A stretch of 33,553 bases of DNA from Marivita geojedonensis (GCF_002115805.1 NZ_JFKC01000030.1:1-33553); one strand, 5' to 3'; positions 7,680 through 16,461 are shown, numbered from the stretch's first letter. Translations and numbers: made by a program. The notes: generated from the sequence alone by a model not told the origin.

Positions 7680-8507
7680 ATGAATGCAGAAACCGGACCA
7701 GAGCGGCGGGCGCGGGGGCGACCGCGGGCCTGGGGCGACACCACCGAGCAGAACAAGATCAAATCGCTTGATCGCGCACTGGTTATTCTGGAACGGCTCA
7801 GTGAATGGGGCGGTGCGACGCTGACCGATCTCTCTGAAGATCTAAAGCAGTCACCGGCCACCGTCTACCGCGTGCTCTACACGTTCGAAGCGCGTGGCAT
7901 GGTCGATTTCGACCCGGTGGCGCAGACATGGCATATCGGGGCAGGGGCCTTTCACATCGGTTCGCGCTTCCTGCGCCGCACGTCGCTTGTCGAGCGCGCG
8001 CGCCCGTTCCTGCGGGAATTGATGCGGAAAACCGAGGAAACCGCGAACCTTGGTATCTCGCGCGACGGGATGGTGCTGTTCCTGAGTCAGGTCGAAACCC
8101 ACCACAACATCCGCGCTTTCTTTCCGCCGGGCACCATGTCCCCGATGCACTCTTCTGGCATCGGCAAGGCCCTTCTGGCTCAGATGGACGACAAGGAGGT
8201 TGCGGCCATCATCCGCAAGCACAAGCTGACCGCTTTCACCGAACACACTCTGGTCACGCCCGAGGCGCTGATGTCGGATCTGGAAGCGACCAGAAAGCGT
8301 GGCTATGCGTTTGATGCGGAAGAGAAAAACGATGGCATGCGGTGCATTGCAGCGCCGGTGTTCGACATGCATGGCGAACCCATCGCAGGGGTGTCGATCT
8401 CGGGCCCATCAGCCCGAATCCCGGACGAGCGGATCGAAAGCCTCGGTGCGGATGTCCGTGACACGGCGGCCAAACTGACCGCCGCGCTTGGTGGGCCGTC
8501 GGATTAG
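7680..8507 (+). CDS. IclR family transcriptional regulator, BhcR-like
   Basis: A 275-residue IclR-type repressor/activator. An N-terminal basic tail (RGRPRAWGDTTEQNKIKSLD) leads into a winged helix with recognition segment SPATVYRVLYTFEARGMV, followed by the effector domain (about 105-270) with the family motif MHSSGIGKALLA. The RGRPR tail and the DTTEQN/SLDRAL pattern recall BhcR, regulator of the beta-hydroxyaspartate (glyoxylate) pathway, but no bhcABCD cluster is adjacent. ATG 7680 has GAGG upstream; ATG 7659 in the same frame is an alternative. It is divergent from gap, and its 3' end overlaps the convergent metF by 4 bp. Confidence 0.88.
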   Translation: MNAETGPERRARGRPRAWGDTTEQNKIKSLDRALVILERLSEWGGATLTDLSEDLKQSPATVYRVLYTFEARGMVDFDPVAQTWHIGAGAFHIGSRFLRRTSLVERARPFLRELMRKTEETANLGISRDGMVLFLSQVETHHNIRAFFPPGTMSPMHSSGIGKALLAQMDDKEVAAIIRKHKLTAFTEHTLVTPEALMSDLEATRKRGYAFDAEEKNDGMRCIAAPVFDMHGEPIAGVSISGPSARIPDERIESLGADVRDTAAKLTAALGGPSD

Positions 8508-9376
8508 GCGACGTTTCTGAGGCCGATTTTTGGGGTCACACCCAACGCATGGCACACATCGCGTGTCAGTTCCGGCCGGTTCAGCGTGTAGAAATGCAGC
8601 GTGTCCACGCCGCCGTCGATCAGGTCGGAACACAGTTCCGTGCAGATCGCGGTGGCAAGCAGGTCTTCCCGACCGTCGCGTTCCGCCTTCTCGAACGCAT
8701 CCACGACCCAGGCCGGGATATGCGTGCCGCAGCGCTGCGCAAAGCGCACGGCGCCCTTCCAGTTCTCGATTGGCAGAATGCCCGGAGTCACCGGCTTGTC
8801 GATTCCCGCCTTTTCGCAGGCATCCCGGAAACGGAAGAAGGTCTCGGCCTCGAAGAAGAACTGCGTCAGTGCCTCGGACGCACCGGCATCGAATTTGCGC
8901 TTGAGATACGCGACATCCGCCTGCTCATCTGCCGCTTCGGGGTGGGTGTCGGGGTAGGCGCCGACACGGATGTTGAAATCACCCGCCGCGCTCAGACCTT
9001 CGATCAGATCAACGCTCGACGCAAACCCGTCCGGGTGAGCCACAAACCCGTCTGACCCCTTGGGCGGATCGCCCCGAAGCGCAACGATATCGGTCACACC
9101 GGCCGCTGCGAAGTCCTGCGCGATGGCAAGCGTTTCGGCGCGGGTCGCATTCACGCAGGTCAGATGCGCCGCGACCGGCAACCCCGAGGATTTGTGCAGC
9201 GTCGCCACCGCCTCGCGTGTCAGGTCGCGGGTCGTGCCGCCGGCACCATAGGTCACCGACACAAAGCGCGGCTGAAGCGGCGCAAGCACCTGAACAGTGT
9301 CCCAAAGCCGAAACGAGGCTTCCAGAGACTGCGGCGGGAAGAATTCGAAAGAAACGGACGGAACTGGCATCGTCAT
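8504..9376 (-). CDS. metF: Methylenetetrahydrofolate reductase
   Basis: A 290-residue FAD-dependent reductase converting 5,10-methylene-THF to 5-methyl-THF for methionine synthesis. It has the TIM-barrel hallmarks of MetF: SFEFFPPQ at the first strand with the catalytic glutamate, YGAGGTTRD, HLTCVNATR, LRGDPPKG, and the late FYTLNRPE. ATG 9376 is chosen because AAGGA precedes it; the frame runs open to 9451 without another good site. Length matches bacterial MetF. The divergent metR-like gene suggests homocysteine-responsive control. Confidence 0.96.
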   Translation of the reverse strand: MTMPVPSVSFEFFPPQSLEASFRLWDTVQVLAPLQPRFVSVTYGAGGTTRDLTREAVATLHKSSGLPVAAHLTCVNATRAETLAIAQDFAAAGVTDIVALRGDPPKGSDGFVAHPDGFASSVDLIEGLSAAGDFNIRVGAYPDTHPEAADEQADVAYLKRKFDAGASEALTQFFFEAETFFRFRDACEKAGIDKPVTPGILPIENWKGAVRFAQRCGTHIPAWVVDAFEKAERDGREDLLATAICTELCSDLIDGGVDTLHFYTLNRPELTRDVCHALGVTPKIGLRNVA

Positions 9377-9417
9377 AATCCTTGATGGCGTTGAAGCTCT
9401 TGTCGCACGTGCAGCAT

Positions 9418-9434
9418 TGTGAGACAAACTCATA
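9418..9434. promoter_or_regulatory. Dyad in metF-metR intergenic region, candidate operator
   Basis: TGTGAG-N5-CTCATA is an inverted repeat matching at 5 of 6 positions, centred in the 89-bp divergent spacer. Two half-sites of the enterobacterial MetR consensus (TGAA...) also occur near the metF side and, inverted, near the metR side, though neither is complete. The dyad is a reasonable LysR-type target by position. Which motif this MetR uses is not known. Confidence 0.35.
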
Positions 9435-9465
9435 AATCTAATCTTCAACATGAGAACGATTGATA

Positions 9466-10371
9466 ATGCATATCGAGTTTCGGCACCTTCGCACCATCAA
9501 GGCGATCCATGAATGTGGCGGCGTTGCGCGGGCGGCGGATCAGCTCAATATCACCCAATCGGCGCTGAGCCATCAGATCAAGGCGCTCGAGGATCAGGCG
9601 GGGGTGGAACTGTTCGTGCGCCGCTCCAAACCGATGCGCCTGTCGGCGGCGGGGATGCGGCTCCTGCGTCTGGCCAATCAGGTTCTGCCTCAGGTCGAGG
9701 CGCTGGCCGCTGAATTCGAAGGGCTGCGGGACGGATCATCGGGGCGGATGCACATCGCCATCGAATGCCACGCCTGTTTCGAGTGGCTTTTCCCTGTGCT
9801 GGAGGCGTTCCGCAAAAGCTGGCCTGACGTGGATGTGGACATCCGTCCGGGCCTCGCCTTCGATGCCCTGCCGGCGCTGATCAAGGAAGAGGTCGATCTT
9901 GTCGTGTCCTCGGATCCCGAGGACATCCCTGGCGTTACCTTCACGGAACTCTTTGATTACAATGCTGTTTTCGTTGCGTCCGCGTCGCATCCGCTTGCGG
10001 AGAAACCCTATGTCGAGGCCGAGGATTTCCGCGGGCAGACGCTGATCACCTATCCGGTCGAACGCACCCGCCTTGACGTATTCAGCCAGTTGCTGATCCC
10101 TGCCAAGGTCGAACCGGCCTCAGTTCGGCAGGTGGAGCTGACCGCTGTCATCCTGCTGCTCGTCGCGTCGAACAGGGGGGTGTCGGTGCTGCCCGACTGG
10201 GTCGTGCGAGAGGTCAAATACAGTTCCGATTACGTGACCCGTCCTCTGACGGAACACGGAATCACACGGCGTCTTTATGCTGCCACCCGGACGGCAGACA
10301 TAGAGAAGCCATTTGTGGCTGAGTTGATCCGGCTCGCCCGTCAGGAGGCGCGCCGGTTGCAGACGGCCTGA
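9466..10371 (+). CDS. metR: LysR family regulator, MetR-like
   Basis: A 301-residue LysR-type regulator. The winged HTH (residues about 1-60) contains GGVARAADQLNITQSALSHQ. The inducer domain includes ECHACFEWLFPVLEAFRKSW, a segment characteristic of MetR, which senses homocysteine and controls methionine genes. ATG 9466 is used; an in-frame TTG lies six bases earlier. The divergent arrangement with metF is the classical one and supports the assignment. The 3' end is convergent with a cold-shock gene 5 bp away. Confidence 0.9.
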   Translation: MHIEFRHLRTIKAIHECGGVARAADQLNITQSALSHQIKALEDQAGVELFVRRSKPMRLSAAGMRLLRLANQVLPQVEALAAEFEGLRDGSSGRMHIAIECHACFEWLFPVLEAFRKSWPDVDVDIRPGLAFDALPALIKEEVDLVVSSDPEDIPGVTFTELFDYNAVFVASASHPLAEKPYVEAEDFRGQTLITYPVERTRLDVFSQLLIPAKVEPASVRQVELTAVILLLVASNRGVSVLPDWVVREVKYSSDYVTRPLTEHGITRRLYAATRTADIEKPFVAELIRLARQEARRLQTA

Positions 10372-10375
10372 GGAC

Positions 10376-10582
10376 TCAGAGCGCGGTGATGTTCGACGCC
10401 ATCATCCGGCCATCGCGGCCCTCGGTCATGTCATAGCTGACCTTCTGGTTGTCGCTCAGCCCGTCCATACCGGATTGCTGCACTGCGGAAATGTGTACGA
10501 ACACATCCTTGCCGCCATCCTCGGGGGAAATGAACCCGTAACCCTTTGTGGCGTTAAACCATTTCACGGTACCGTTCGGCAT
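10376..10582 (-). CDS. CspA family cold-shock protein
   Basis: A 68-residue single cold-shock domain that binds single-stranded nucleic acid as an RNA chaperone. RNP-1 (KGYGFISPE) and RNP-2 (DVFVHIS) are intact, and the protein starts MPNGTVKWFNATKG as usual. GAAGGAG precedes ATG 10582; a longer in-frame extension to 10669 is leader sequence. The 185-bp leader region towards the divergent arsC-like gene could hold a structured cold-shock 5' UTR, but no clear fold was identified. Confidence 0.96.
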   Translation of the reverse strand: MPNGTVKWFNATKGYGFISPEDGGKDVFVHISAVQQSGMDGLSDNQKVSYDMTEGRDGRMMASNITAL

Positions 10583-10767
10583 GATCCCGTGTCTCCTTCT
10601 GTCGTCACTTCCGGCCTCGACGGGCCACTCTTGTTGCGACCGGGACGGCAATCTGCGACACCCCGTCACAGAGTAAGAGATTGGCCGATGCGGCGCGAAG
10701 GCAAGAGCGCATTGCGCTTTTTACCTGCAACGCCGCACCGGTCGCTGCAGGCAAGAAAGGGACGGGA

Positions 10768-11082
10768 ATGATCCTCTACGGACTGAAGAATTGCGATACC
10801 TGCCGTAAGGCTTTGAAGGCGCTGCCAAATGCCGAACTGGTTGATGTTTCGGTCACCCCCGTTCCCGAAGCCACGCTGGACCGCGCCCTTGCCGAATTTG
10901 GTGAAAAAACACTGAACACCCGCTCTACAACCTGGCGTTCCCTCGACGATGCCGAAAGGGCTAAGGACCCCAAGACACTCCTGCTGGCGCATCCGAAGCT
11001 GATGAAGCGGCCGCTGATCGCAGAGGACGACAATCTCTACCTCGGTTGGGACAAGGCCACCCAGGCAGCGCTTCTCGGCTAG
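10768..11082 (+). CDS. ArsC/Spx family reductase-like protein
   Basis: A 104-residue thioredoxin-fold protein of the ArsC/Spx/YffB family. It opens with MILYGLKNCDTCRKALKAL, giving C9-x2-C12, and keeps the KRPLI motif that contributes the conserved arginine. YffB-like members are thiol reductases of unclear substrate, so true arsenate reduction is not assured. AAGGGACGGGA precedes ATG 10768; the frame is open from 10681. The stop codon overlaps the convergent ABC transporter end by 4 bp. Confidence 0.88.
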   Translation: MILYGLKNCDTCRKALKALPNAELVDVSVTPVPEATLDRALAEFGEKTLNTRSTTWRSLDDAERAKDPKTLLLAHPKLMKRPLIAEDDNLYLGWDKATQAALLG

Positions 11083-12824
11083 TCGCGCATCTGCAGCTGG
11101 TGCAGCGAAGCATAGGTACCTGACTGCGCGAGCAGTGCGTCATGGGTGCCCTGTTCGATCACGCGCCCCTGATCCATCACGACGATCTTGTGCGCGTCCC
11201 GCACGGTCGACAGCCTGTGCGCAATCACCAGCGTGGTCCGGCCTTTGGAAAGCTCGTCCAGCGCGTCCTGAACCTTGGCCTCTGATCGGGTGTCGAGCGC
11301 GGACGTCGCTTCGTCCAGCAGGAGAATCGGCCGGTCACGCAACAGGGCGCGCGCAATCGCGACCCGCTGGCGCTGCCCACCCGAAAGCGCCGAACCGCGT
11401 GGCCCGACCGGCGTGTTCAAACCGTCGGCCAGCTGCGGAAGAAAATCCGATACATGTGCCGCATCCAGCGCGCGTTTCAGGTCTGCATCGGACACATCCG
11501 TCTGTCCCAGCAGGATGTTCTCAAGAACCGTGTCGTCGAACAGCAGGGCCTCCTGCGACACGACGGAAAACAGCCCGCGCAGATCGTCAAGCGCCATATC
11601 CGACACGGCCACGCCTCCGATCAGAACCTCACCCTTGGAAGGATCGACAAGACGGGTCAGCACGTTGAAAATCGTTGACTTTCCGGCGCCCGAGGCACCG
11701 ACAAGAGCGGTGGTTTTTCCGGCTTCGGCGGTGAAACTGCACCCGTCAAGAACGGTCTTGTCGCCATAGCTGAGTGAGACATCCGCAAGCGCGATCTCCG
11801 GCACACCTTCGGGGGCCGGTTTCGGCTGTGCGGGGCTGCGCAGCTCGGGAACGGTGTCCAGGATCTGTCGGATACGCTCGATCCCGGCCGCCGCCACCTG
11901 CCAGACGCCCGCGACGTTGCCGAGCCGGCGCAGAGGTTCGAACGCCAGACCGATCGCGGTGAAGAAGGCCATGAAATCGCCCACGGTCTTGTCACCCGAG
12001 AGGATCTCGTTGCCCCCGTAAAACAGAACTCCCATGAACCCGAGACCGGCCATGATATCGATCATTCCGGGAATGGTTGCCTGTCCCAGCGCAGTCCGGG
12101 TTTCGACCTTGACCCGCTCTTCCGTCAAGGTGCGGTAGCGCTCGGACTGGTAGCGCTCCAGCGCGTTCAGTTTGACCGGAACAATCCCGTGAAACGCCTC
12201 ATTGAGCCGGACTGACAGCTTCGCCGCCACGTCGCGTGCCCGGCGTGCTTTCTTCCGCACATAGCGTTGCAGCACCATGGATGGTGCAACCAGAACCGGC
12301 GCACCCAGCAGGGCAACGACGGTCCAGCGCCAGTCCACCGAAATCGCCACGGCGAACAGGGAAACGAGCGCAATCACATCACGCCCGGCGCCTGTGATGA
12401 TCGTGCGCCAGACCTTGCTGATCGCGTCCACATCCCCCTCGACCCGTTGCATCAGGTATCCGGGTGAATGGGTCTGATGATAAGCCGTGTCCAGCACCAT
12501 CAGATGGCTCAGCAGATCCTGCCGGATATCGGCGACAGACAGTTGCGAGATCCGCGTCAGCAGCACCTTCTGAACGATGCTCGCCACCGCGCGAACCACA
12601 AAAATCCCCAGAAACAACAGGCCGACCCAGACAATCGCGTCGGCTTCGCCGCCCACGAAAACCCGGTCGAACATCGGCTTCATCATGTAGGACAGTGCAC
12701 CGAACATGCCGCCTTCCAGCGCCATGAACACCATGGCGACGATCAGCAGCCGCCAGTGTTTCGCAAGATAGCCGCGCCACACCCAGAGCAGCAGACCGCG
12801 CGGGTTGACCTTGGCCTCGGTCAC
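11079..12824 (-). CDS. MsbA-type ABC exporter (fused permease-ATPase)
   Basis: A 581-residue half-transporter expected to dimerise in the inner membrane. Its N-terminal six-helix ABC_membrane domain spans about 10-310 and the nucleotide-binding domain about 340-575. Walker A GASGAGKST, signature LSGGQRQRVAIARALL, Walker B ILLLDEATSALD and the H-loop AHRLST are all intact. The layout matches MsbA/LmrA lipid or drug exporters. The start is GTG 12824, which overlaps the TGA of the upstream phosphatase gene (GTGA), implying translational coupling. Pairing with a phosphatase hints at a lipid or envelope substrate, but that is inference. Confidence 0.93.
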   Translation of the reverse strand: MTEAKVNPRGLLLWVWRGYLAKHWRLLIVAMVFMALEGGMFGALSYMMKPMFDRVFVGGEADAIVWVGLLFLGIFVVRAVASIVQKVLLTRISQLSVADIRQDLLSHLMVLDTAYHQTHSPGYLMQRVEGDVDAISKVWRTIITGAGRDVIALVSLFAVAISVDWRWTVVALLGAPVLVAPSMVLQRYVRKKARRARDVAAKLSVRLNEAFHGIVPVKLNALERYQSERYRTLTEERVKVETRTALGQATIPGMIDIMAGLGFMGVLFYGGNEILSGDKTVGDFMAFFTAIGLAFEPLRRLGNVAGVWQVAAAGIERIRQILDTVPELRSPAQPKPAPEGVPEIALADVSLSYGDKTVLDGCSFTAEAGKTTALVGASGAGKSTIFNVLTRLVDPSKGEVLIGGVAVSDMALDDLRGLFSVVSQEALLFDDTVLENILLGQTDVSDADLKRALDAAHVSDFLPQLADGLNTPVGPRGSALSGGQRQRVAIARALLRDRPILLLDEATSALDTRSEAKVQDALDELSKGRTTLVIAHRLSTVRDAHKIVVMDQGRVIEQGTHDALLAQSGTYASLHQLQMRD

Positions 12825-13537
12825 GACACCAGAGCCGCCGGCAGAGACAGGGCCTCCGCCGGCACCTTCCCGTCGAAACCGGCCTGAATGGTCTTTCCGT
12901 CGTATTCGGTCCGGATCCACTCTTCGAACCCGATGGGCTGCCGGGCATTGCGCGCGGCATAGACATCGAGGATGTAATCCTGAACGCCGGTCGCGGTAAA
13001 ATCGAGGTGGATGTATTTCAGCGAGAGCTGCGTGCGCGCCACTTCGACCGGCTGGTTTTCGAACACCATGAGGTAAAGAGCAGCAACGAACCCGGCACGG
13101 TCAGCACCGGACTTGCAATGAAACACGAACGGCTTTTCCGCCTGCCGCAACGTGTCGATCACATGCACGATCTTCTTGCGGCTGACGGCGCTGCGCGCCT
13201 GCAGCTTGGCGTTCAGCAACGTCAGGCCAAGCGCCTCGCAGGTTTCTTGCTCGAACAGGTAATGGGCGTATTTGTCCTCGCCCCGCAGGTTCACCACCGT
13301 ACGGATGCCCATCGCCTTGTATTTCTCGAACCGCCGGTGCGTCGGCTGATTGGACCGGTACACGTCGGGCGCGACCTCAAAGAAATTGGTCCAGAACGTC
13401 CGCAGGAAGGCGTGATCGAAAACGTGGTAATGAAAGGTCGACCACCGCCGCGCCCGCGGATCGGTGATGTCCTTGCCAAAGGACCGGCGCAGCTTGCGCT
13501 CGGCATCTTCGATTTTTGTCCAAAGCTGTCCCAGCAT
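12821..13537 (-). CDS. Dual-specificity/tyrosine phosphatase family protein
   Basis: A 238-residue phosphatase with the CX5R signature: H140-C141-KSGAD-R147, followed by AGF. The general-acid loop should lie in the preceding VNLRGEDKY region. No membrane segment or signal is apparent. AAAGGGA precedes ATG 13537. Related bacterial DSP-like proteins act on phosphoproteins or on phosphoinositide or lipid phosphates. The 4-bp overlap with the MsbA-type exporter suggests the two work on one process. Confidence 0.88.
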   Translation of the reverse strand: MLGQLWTKIEDAERKLRRSFGKDITDPRARRWSTFHYHVFDHAFLRTFWTNFFEVAPDVYRSNQPTHRRFEKYKAMGIRTVVNLRGEDKYAHYLFEQETCEALGLTLLNAKLQARSAVSRKKIVHVIDTLRQAEKPFVFHCKSGADRAGFVAALYLMVFENQPVEVARTQLSLKYIHLDFTATGVQDYILDVYAARNARQPIGFEEWIRTEYDGKTIQAGFDGKVPAEALSLPAALVS

Positions 13538-13682
13538 CCGGTCCCTTTCGCGTCAGGCGCGGATGTAGAGACTGCGGCGCGCGCTGGCAAGCACCGCGCG
13601 TTATTGACGGTGCGGCTGGGCGGGGTAGGGTGCGCGCAACCCTGCGCTTCGGCAGGGAATCCCCATCCTGTCGAGGTTGCTC

Positions 13683-14879
13683 ATGTCGCTTGCCCACGGT
13701 CGCACCTATCTTGCCATCCCCGGTCCCTCGGTCGTGCCCGATGCGGTGCTGCGGTCAATGCACCGTGCGTCCCCCAACATCTACGAAGGCGAACTTCCGG
13801 ACATGATGCCGGACCTGCTGCGCGATCTCAAAAAGGTTGCCGGGACCAACGGACACGCGGCCATCTACATCTGCAACGGCCACGGCGCATGGGAAGCCGC
13901 GCTCGCAAACACCGTGGCGGCCGGCGAAAAGGTGATGGTGCTGGCCACCGGATTTTTCGCCATGGCCTGGAGCCGCATCGCCGAAGCCCGCGGGATCGTC
14001 GTCGATGTGCTGGATTTCGGCAATGGCGGCACCTTTGACCTTGCCCGGGTCGAAGAGACGCTGAGGGCGGACAGCGCCCACGGATACAAGGCCGTTCTGG
14101 CGGTGCATGTGGACACGTCCAGTTCAAACCGCAACGAATACCTGCCGCTGCGCCGGATCCTCGATGAATTGAACCACCCGGCGCTGCTGATGGCGGATTG
14201 CATCGCGTCGATGGCCTGTGACCGGTTCGAGATGGATGCCTGGGGTGTCGATGTCGCGGTCACCGGTTCACAGAAGGGGCTGATGTGCCCGCCGGGATTG
14301 GGCTTCGTCTTCTTCAACGACAAGGCCGCCGAACAACGCCGCGCGTTGAAGCTGGTCAGCACCTACTGGGACTGGACCCAGCGCGCGGCCCCGGAAGCCT
14401 TCTACCAGTATTTCAGTGGCACCGCGCCGACACACCACATCTATGGTCTGCGCACCGCGCTGGACATGATCCATGCCGAAGGAATGGAAGCGATCTGGGA
14501 CCGTCATGCGGCGCTCGCCGGCGCGATCTGGGCGGCGGTTGAACATTGGGGACAGGACGGGCCGTTGCGGCTCAACATCGCGGACCGTGCGCTGCGCAGT
14601 CATGCGGTCACAGCGCTGTCGATCGGCAAGCCATCCGGAGCTGAGCTGCGCCGTTGGTGTGCCGACCAGGCGGGTGTCACGCTGGGCATCGGGCTGGGCA
14701 TGGCAAATGATGACGATCCGCTGGGGGAAGGCTACTTCCGGTTCGGACATATGGGCCATGTGAACGCCCACATGATCCTCGGTCTGCTGGGCGTGGTCGA
14801 GGCCGGTCTGGGGGCGCTCGGAATTCCGCACCGCGCCGGGGGAGTCACCGAGGCGGCCAAAGCGCTCTCAGCCGTCTGA
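13683..14879 (+). CDS. Class V PLP aminotransferase (glyoxylate aminotransferase type)
   Basis: A 398-residue fold-type I aminotransferase close to alanine/serine/aspartate-glyoxylate aminotransferases. It starts MSLAHGRTYLAIPGPSVVP, has ICNGHGAWEAAL near 63-74 for cofactor phosphate binding, and has the Schiff-base lysine K198 in TGSQKGLMCPPG. YFSGTAPTHHIYGL and the end motif FRFGHMGHVN are typical of the group. GAGG lies 6 bp before ATG 13683. BhcA, the aspartate-glyoxylate aminotransferase, belongs to this class, and a BhcR-like regulator lies 5 kb away, but the other bhc enzymes are absent. Amino donor unknown. Confidence 0.9.
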   Translation: MSLAHGRTYLAIPGPSVVPDAVLRSMHRASPNIYEGELPDMMPDLLRDLKKVAGTNGHAAIYICNGHGAWEAALANTVAAGEKVMVLATGFFAMAWSRIAEARGIVVDVLDFGNGGTFDLARVEETLRADSAHGYKAVLAVHVDTSSSNRNEYLPLRRILDELNHPALLMADCIASMACDRFEMDAWGVDVAVTGSQKGLMCPPGLGFVFFNDKAAEQRRALKLVSTYWDWTQRAAPEAFYQYFSGTAPTHHIYGLRTALDMIHAEGMEAIWDRHAALAGAIWAAVEHWGQDGPLRLNIADRALRSHAVTALSIGKPSGAELRRWCADQAGVTLGIGLGMANDDDPLGEGYFRFGHMGHVNAHMILGLLGVVEAGLGALGIPHRAGGVTEAAKALSAV

Positions 14880-15077
14880 GGGCCACTGGATTTCGCGGCT
14901 GGCGCGGTACTGCTCAAGCCGCGTGATGCCCTGATTGAGGGCCCATCCGGTCAGGATCACCGCGGCCAGGCCGAAATGGGCCCAGATCACTCCAAGAATC
15001 CACAGAAGGTTGACGAATATCAGGATCAGGTTTGCGGTCGTGTAATCCTCGACCCGTTTGGGATGGCGATGCTCCAT
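14868..15077 (-). CDS. Small two-helix membrane protein
   Basis: A 69-residue protein with a polar N-terminus (MEHRHPKRVEDYTT), then hydrophobic segments at about 16-30 and 33-47 and a charged C-terminal helix. ATG 15077 is preferred over GTG 15089 because GGAGG sits 8 bp upstream. The 3' end overlaps the convergent aminotransferase by 12 bp. The family resembles short Rhodobacteraceae proteins without assigned function. Confidence 0.75.
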   Translation of the reverse strand: MEHRHPKRVEDYTTANLILIFVNLLWILGVIWAHFGLAAVILTGWALNQGITRLEQYRASREIQWPSDG

Positions 15078-15186
15078 CTGTGCCTCCACAGGCAGTCACT
15101 TGTCTCTACTGCGACATAATAGCGCAGAAAGCCGGTCCGTCAGCGGTAATCTGGCGGAAACCCCATAATTTTTCGTGAATGTGGCG

Positions 15187-16341
15187 CTATGCCTGTTTTT
15201 GCGCCGTTTCCAGCGCCCGGGGCAGAGCCGCCTCAAGGATATCGAGGTCTGCGGGACGTCCCGCGCTGATACGGATGCAGCGGTCTCCTGGAGAGACAAA
15301 GGGCATCCGAACGAACACCCCCTGATCGACCAGCGCGGCCAGAACGGCTTTGGCAAAGGCCCCGTCGCGACCGCAGTCGACGGTGACGAAATTCGTGGCC
15401 GAGGGCAGCGGCGTCAGACCATTGGCCCGGGCGATATCCGCAATCCGGTCGCGCGCGTCTTCGACAAGAGCAATGACCTCCTCAAGCCACGCTTCGTCCT
15501 CATGGGCGGCCAGCGCGCCAGCCTGCGAAATGCGCGACATGCCGAAATGATTGCGGACCTTGTCGAAACTCTTGATCAACTCCGGAGCGCCGATCCCGTA
15601 GCCCACCCGGGCACCGGCCATGCCGAAGGCTTTGGAAAAGGTGCGCATGCGGATCACACGCGGATCATCCGCGTCGATGTCGGGTGCCGTGCCGTCGGGC
15701 GCGAATTCGATATAGGCCTCGTCCAGCAGCAGGAGCGTACCATCCGGCAGGGAGTCCAGCGCCTTTTCGATCTTTGCTCCGCTGTGCCAACTGCCCATCG
15801 GATTGTCGGGGTTCGACAGGTAGACGATCTTGGCCTCGACCTCGATCGCCTTCGCCATCAGCGCGTCGATGTCTTCGTGGTCGTCGTGGAACGGCACCTT
15901 GTGCAGGGTCCCGCCATAGCCGACAACGTGGTAGTTGAACGTCGGATAAGCTCCGTCGGAGGTGACCACGGGATCTCCCGGCGCGATGAGAAGACGGACG
16001 AGATATCCCAGAAGACCGTCGATACCCTCGCCGATGATGATGTTGTCGGGGCGCACACCCAAACGGGCCGATATGGCTTGGATCAGATCGTAATTCGTCG
16101 CATCGGCATATTGCCAGCACTGGCCGGCCGCATCCTGCATGGCCGCCACGGCAAAAGGTGAGGGCCCGAAAACACTTTCATTGGCACCCAGCCGTGCCAG
16201 AAACGGCGCACCGCGCTGGCGCTCCTGCACTTCGGGGCCGACGAAGGGCACGGTGGAGGGCAGTTTGGCGATCAGGTCGGGATATCTGGGTCCGGTCATA
16301 CGTTGTGTATGCCAAGCGCCGTGCAGTTGAACAAGCGTCAT
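15187..16341 (-). CDS. Class I/II PLP aminotransferase, histidinol-phosphate type
   Basis: A 384-residue fold-type I aminotransferase like HisC and aromatic aminotransferases. It shows LGANESVFGPS near the N-terminus, LSNPDNPMGS, LLLDEAYIEF with the ring-binding aspartate, and the PLP lysine K237 in TFSKAFGMAGARVGYG. ATG 16341 has GGAG 8 bp upstream; homologues tend to begin nearer the internal Met at residue 15 (16299), which lacks a ribosome site, so the start is uncertain. There is no his operon nearby, so the role in histidine synthesis is not established. Confidence 0.88.
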   Translation of the reverse strand: MTLVQLHGAWHTQRMTGPRYPDLIAKLPSTVPFVGPEVQERQRGAPFLARLGANESVFGPSPFAVAAMQDAAGQCWQYADATNYDLIQAISARLGVRPDNIIIGEGIDGLLGYLVRLLIAPGDPVVTSDGAYPTFNYHVVGYGGTLHKVPFHDDHEDIDALMAKAIEVEAKIVYLSNPDNPMGSWHSGAKIEKALDSLPDGTLLLLDEAYIEFAPDGTAPDIDADDPRVIRMRTFSKAFGMAGARVGYGIGAPELIKSFDKVRNHFGMSRISQAGALAAHEDEAWLEEVIALVEDARDRIADIARANGLTPLPSATNFVTVDCGRDGAFAKAVLAALVDQGVFVRMPFVSPGDRCIRISAGRPADLDILEAALPRALETAQKQA

Positions 16342-16436
16342 TGCTCACTCCGGGATCGAATCCTCCGAAACGCAGGATCGGCTCTCACTCCCGTCGTTCC
16401 TGGGGGCAGGCAACACGCCAAGCATATCTGGACGCT

Positions 16437-16461
16437 CCCGATTTTTCGGCGAAAAATCGGG
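16437..16461. repeat. Perfect 11-bp hairpin
   Basis: CCCGATTTTTC and GAAAAATCGGG flank a 3-nt loop. There is no T tract on either side, and it sits in a divergent spacer rather than after a gene, so a simple terminator is unlikely. It may be a regulatory element or the remnant of a repeated extragenic palindrome. Confidence 0.55.

Noticed and set aside
10768-11082. Arsenic resistance locus
   Set aside because: The ArsC/Spx-like gene stands alone; no arsR, arsB or acr3 gene is near, and YffB-like proteins of this size are not dependable arsenate reductases.
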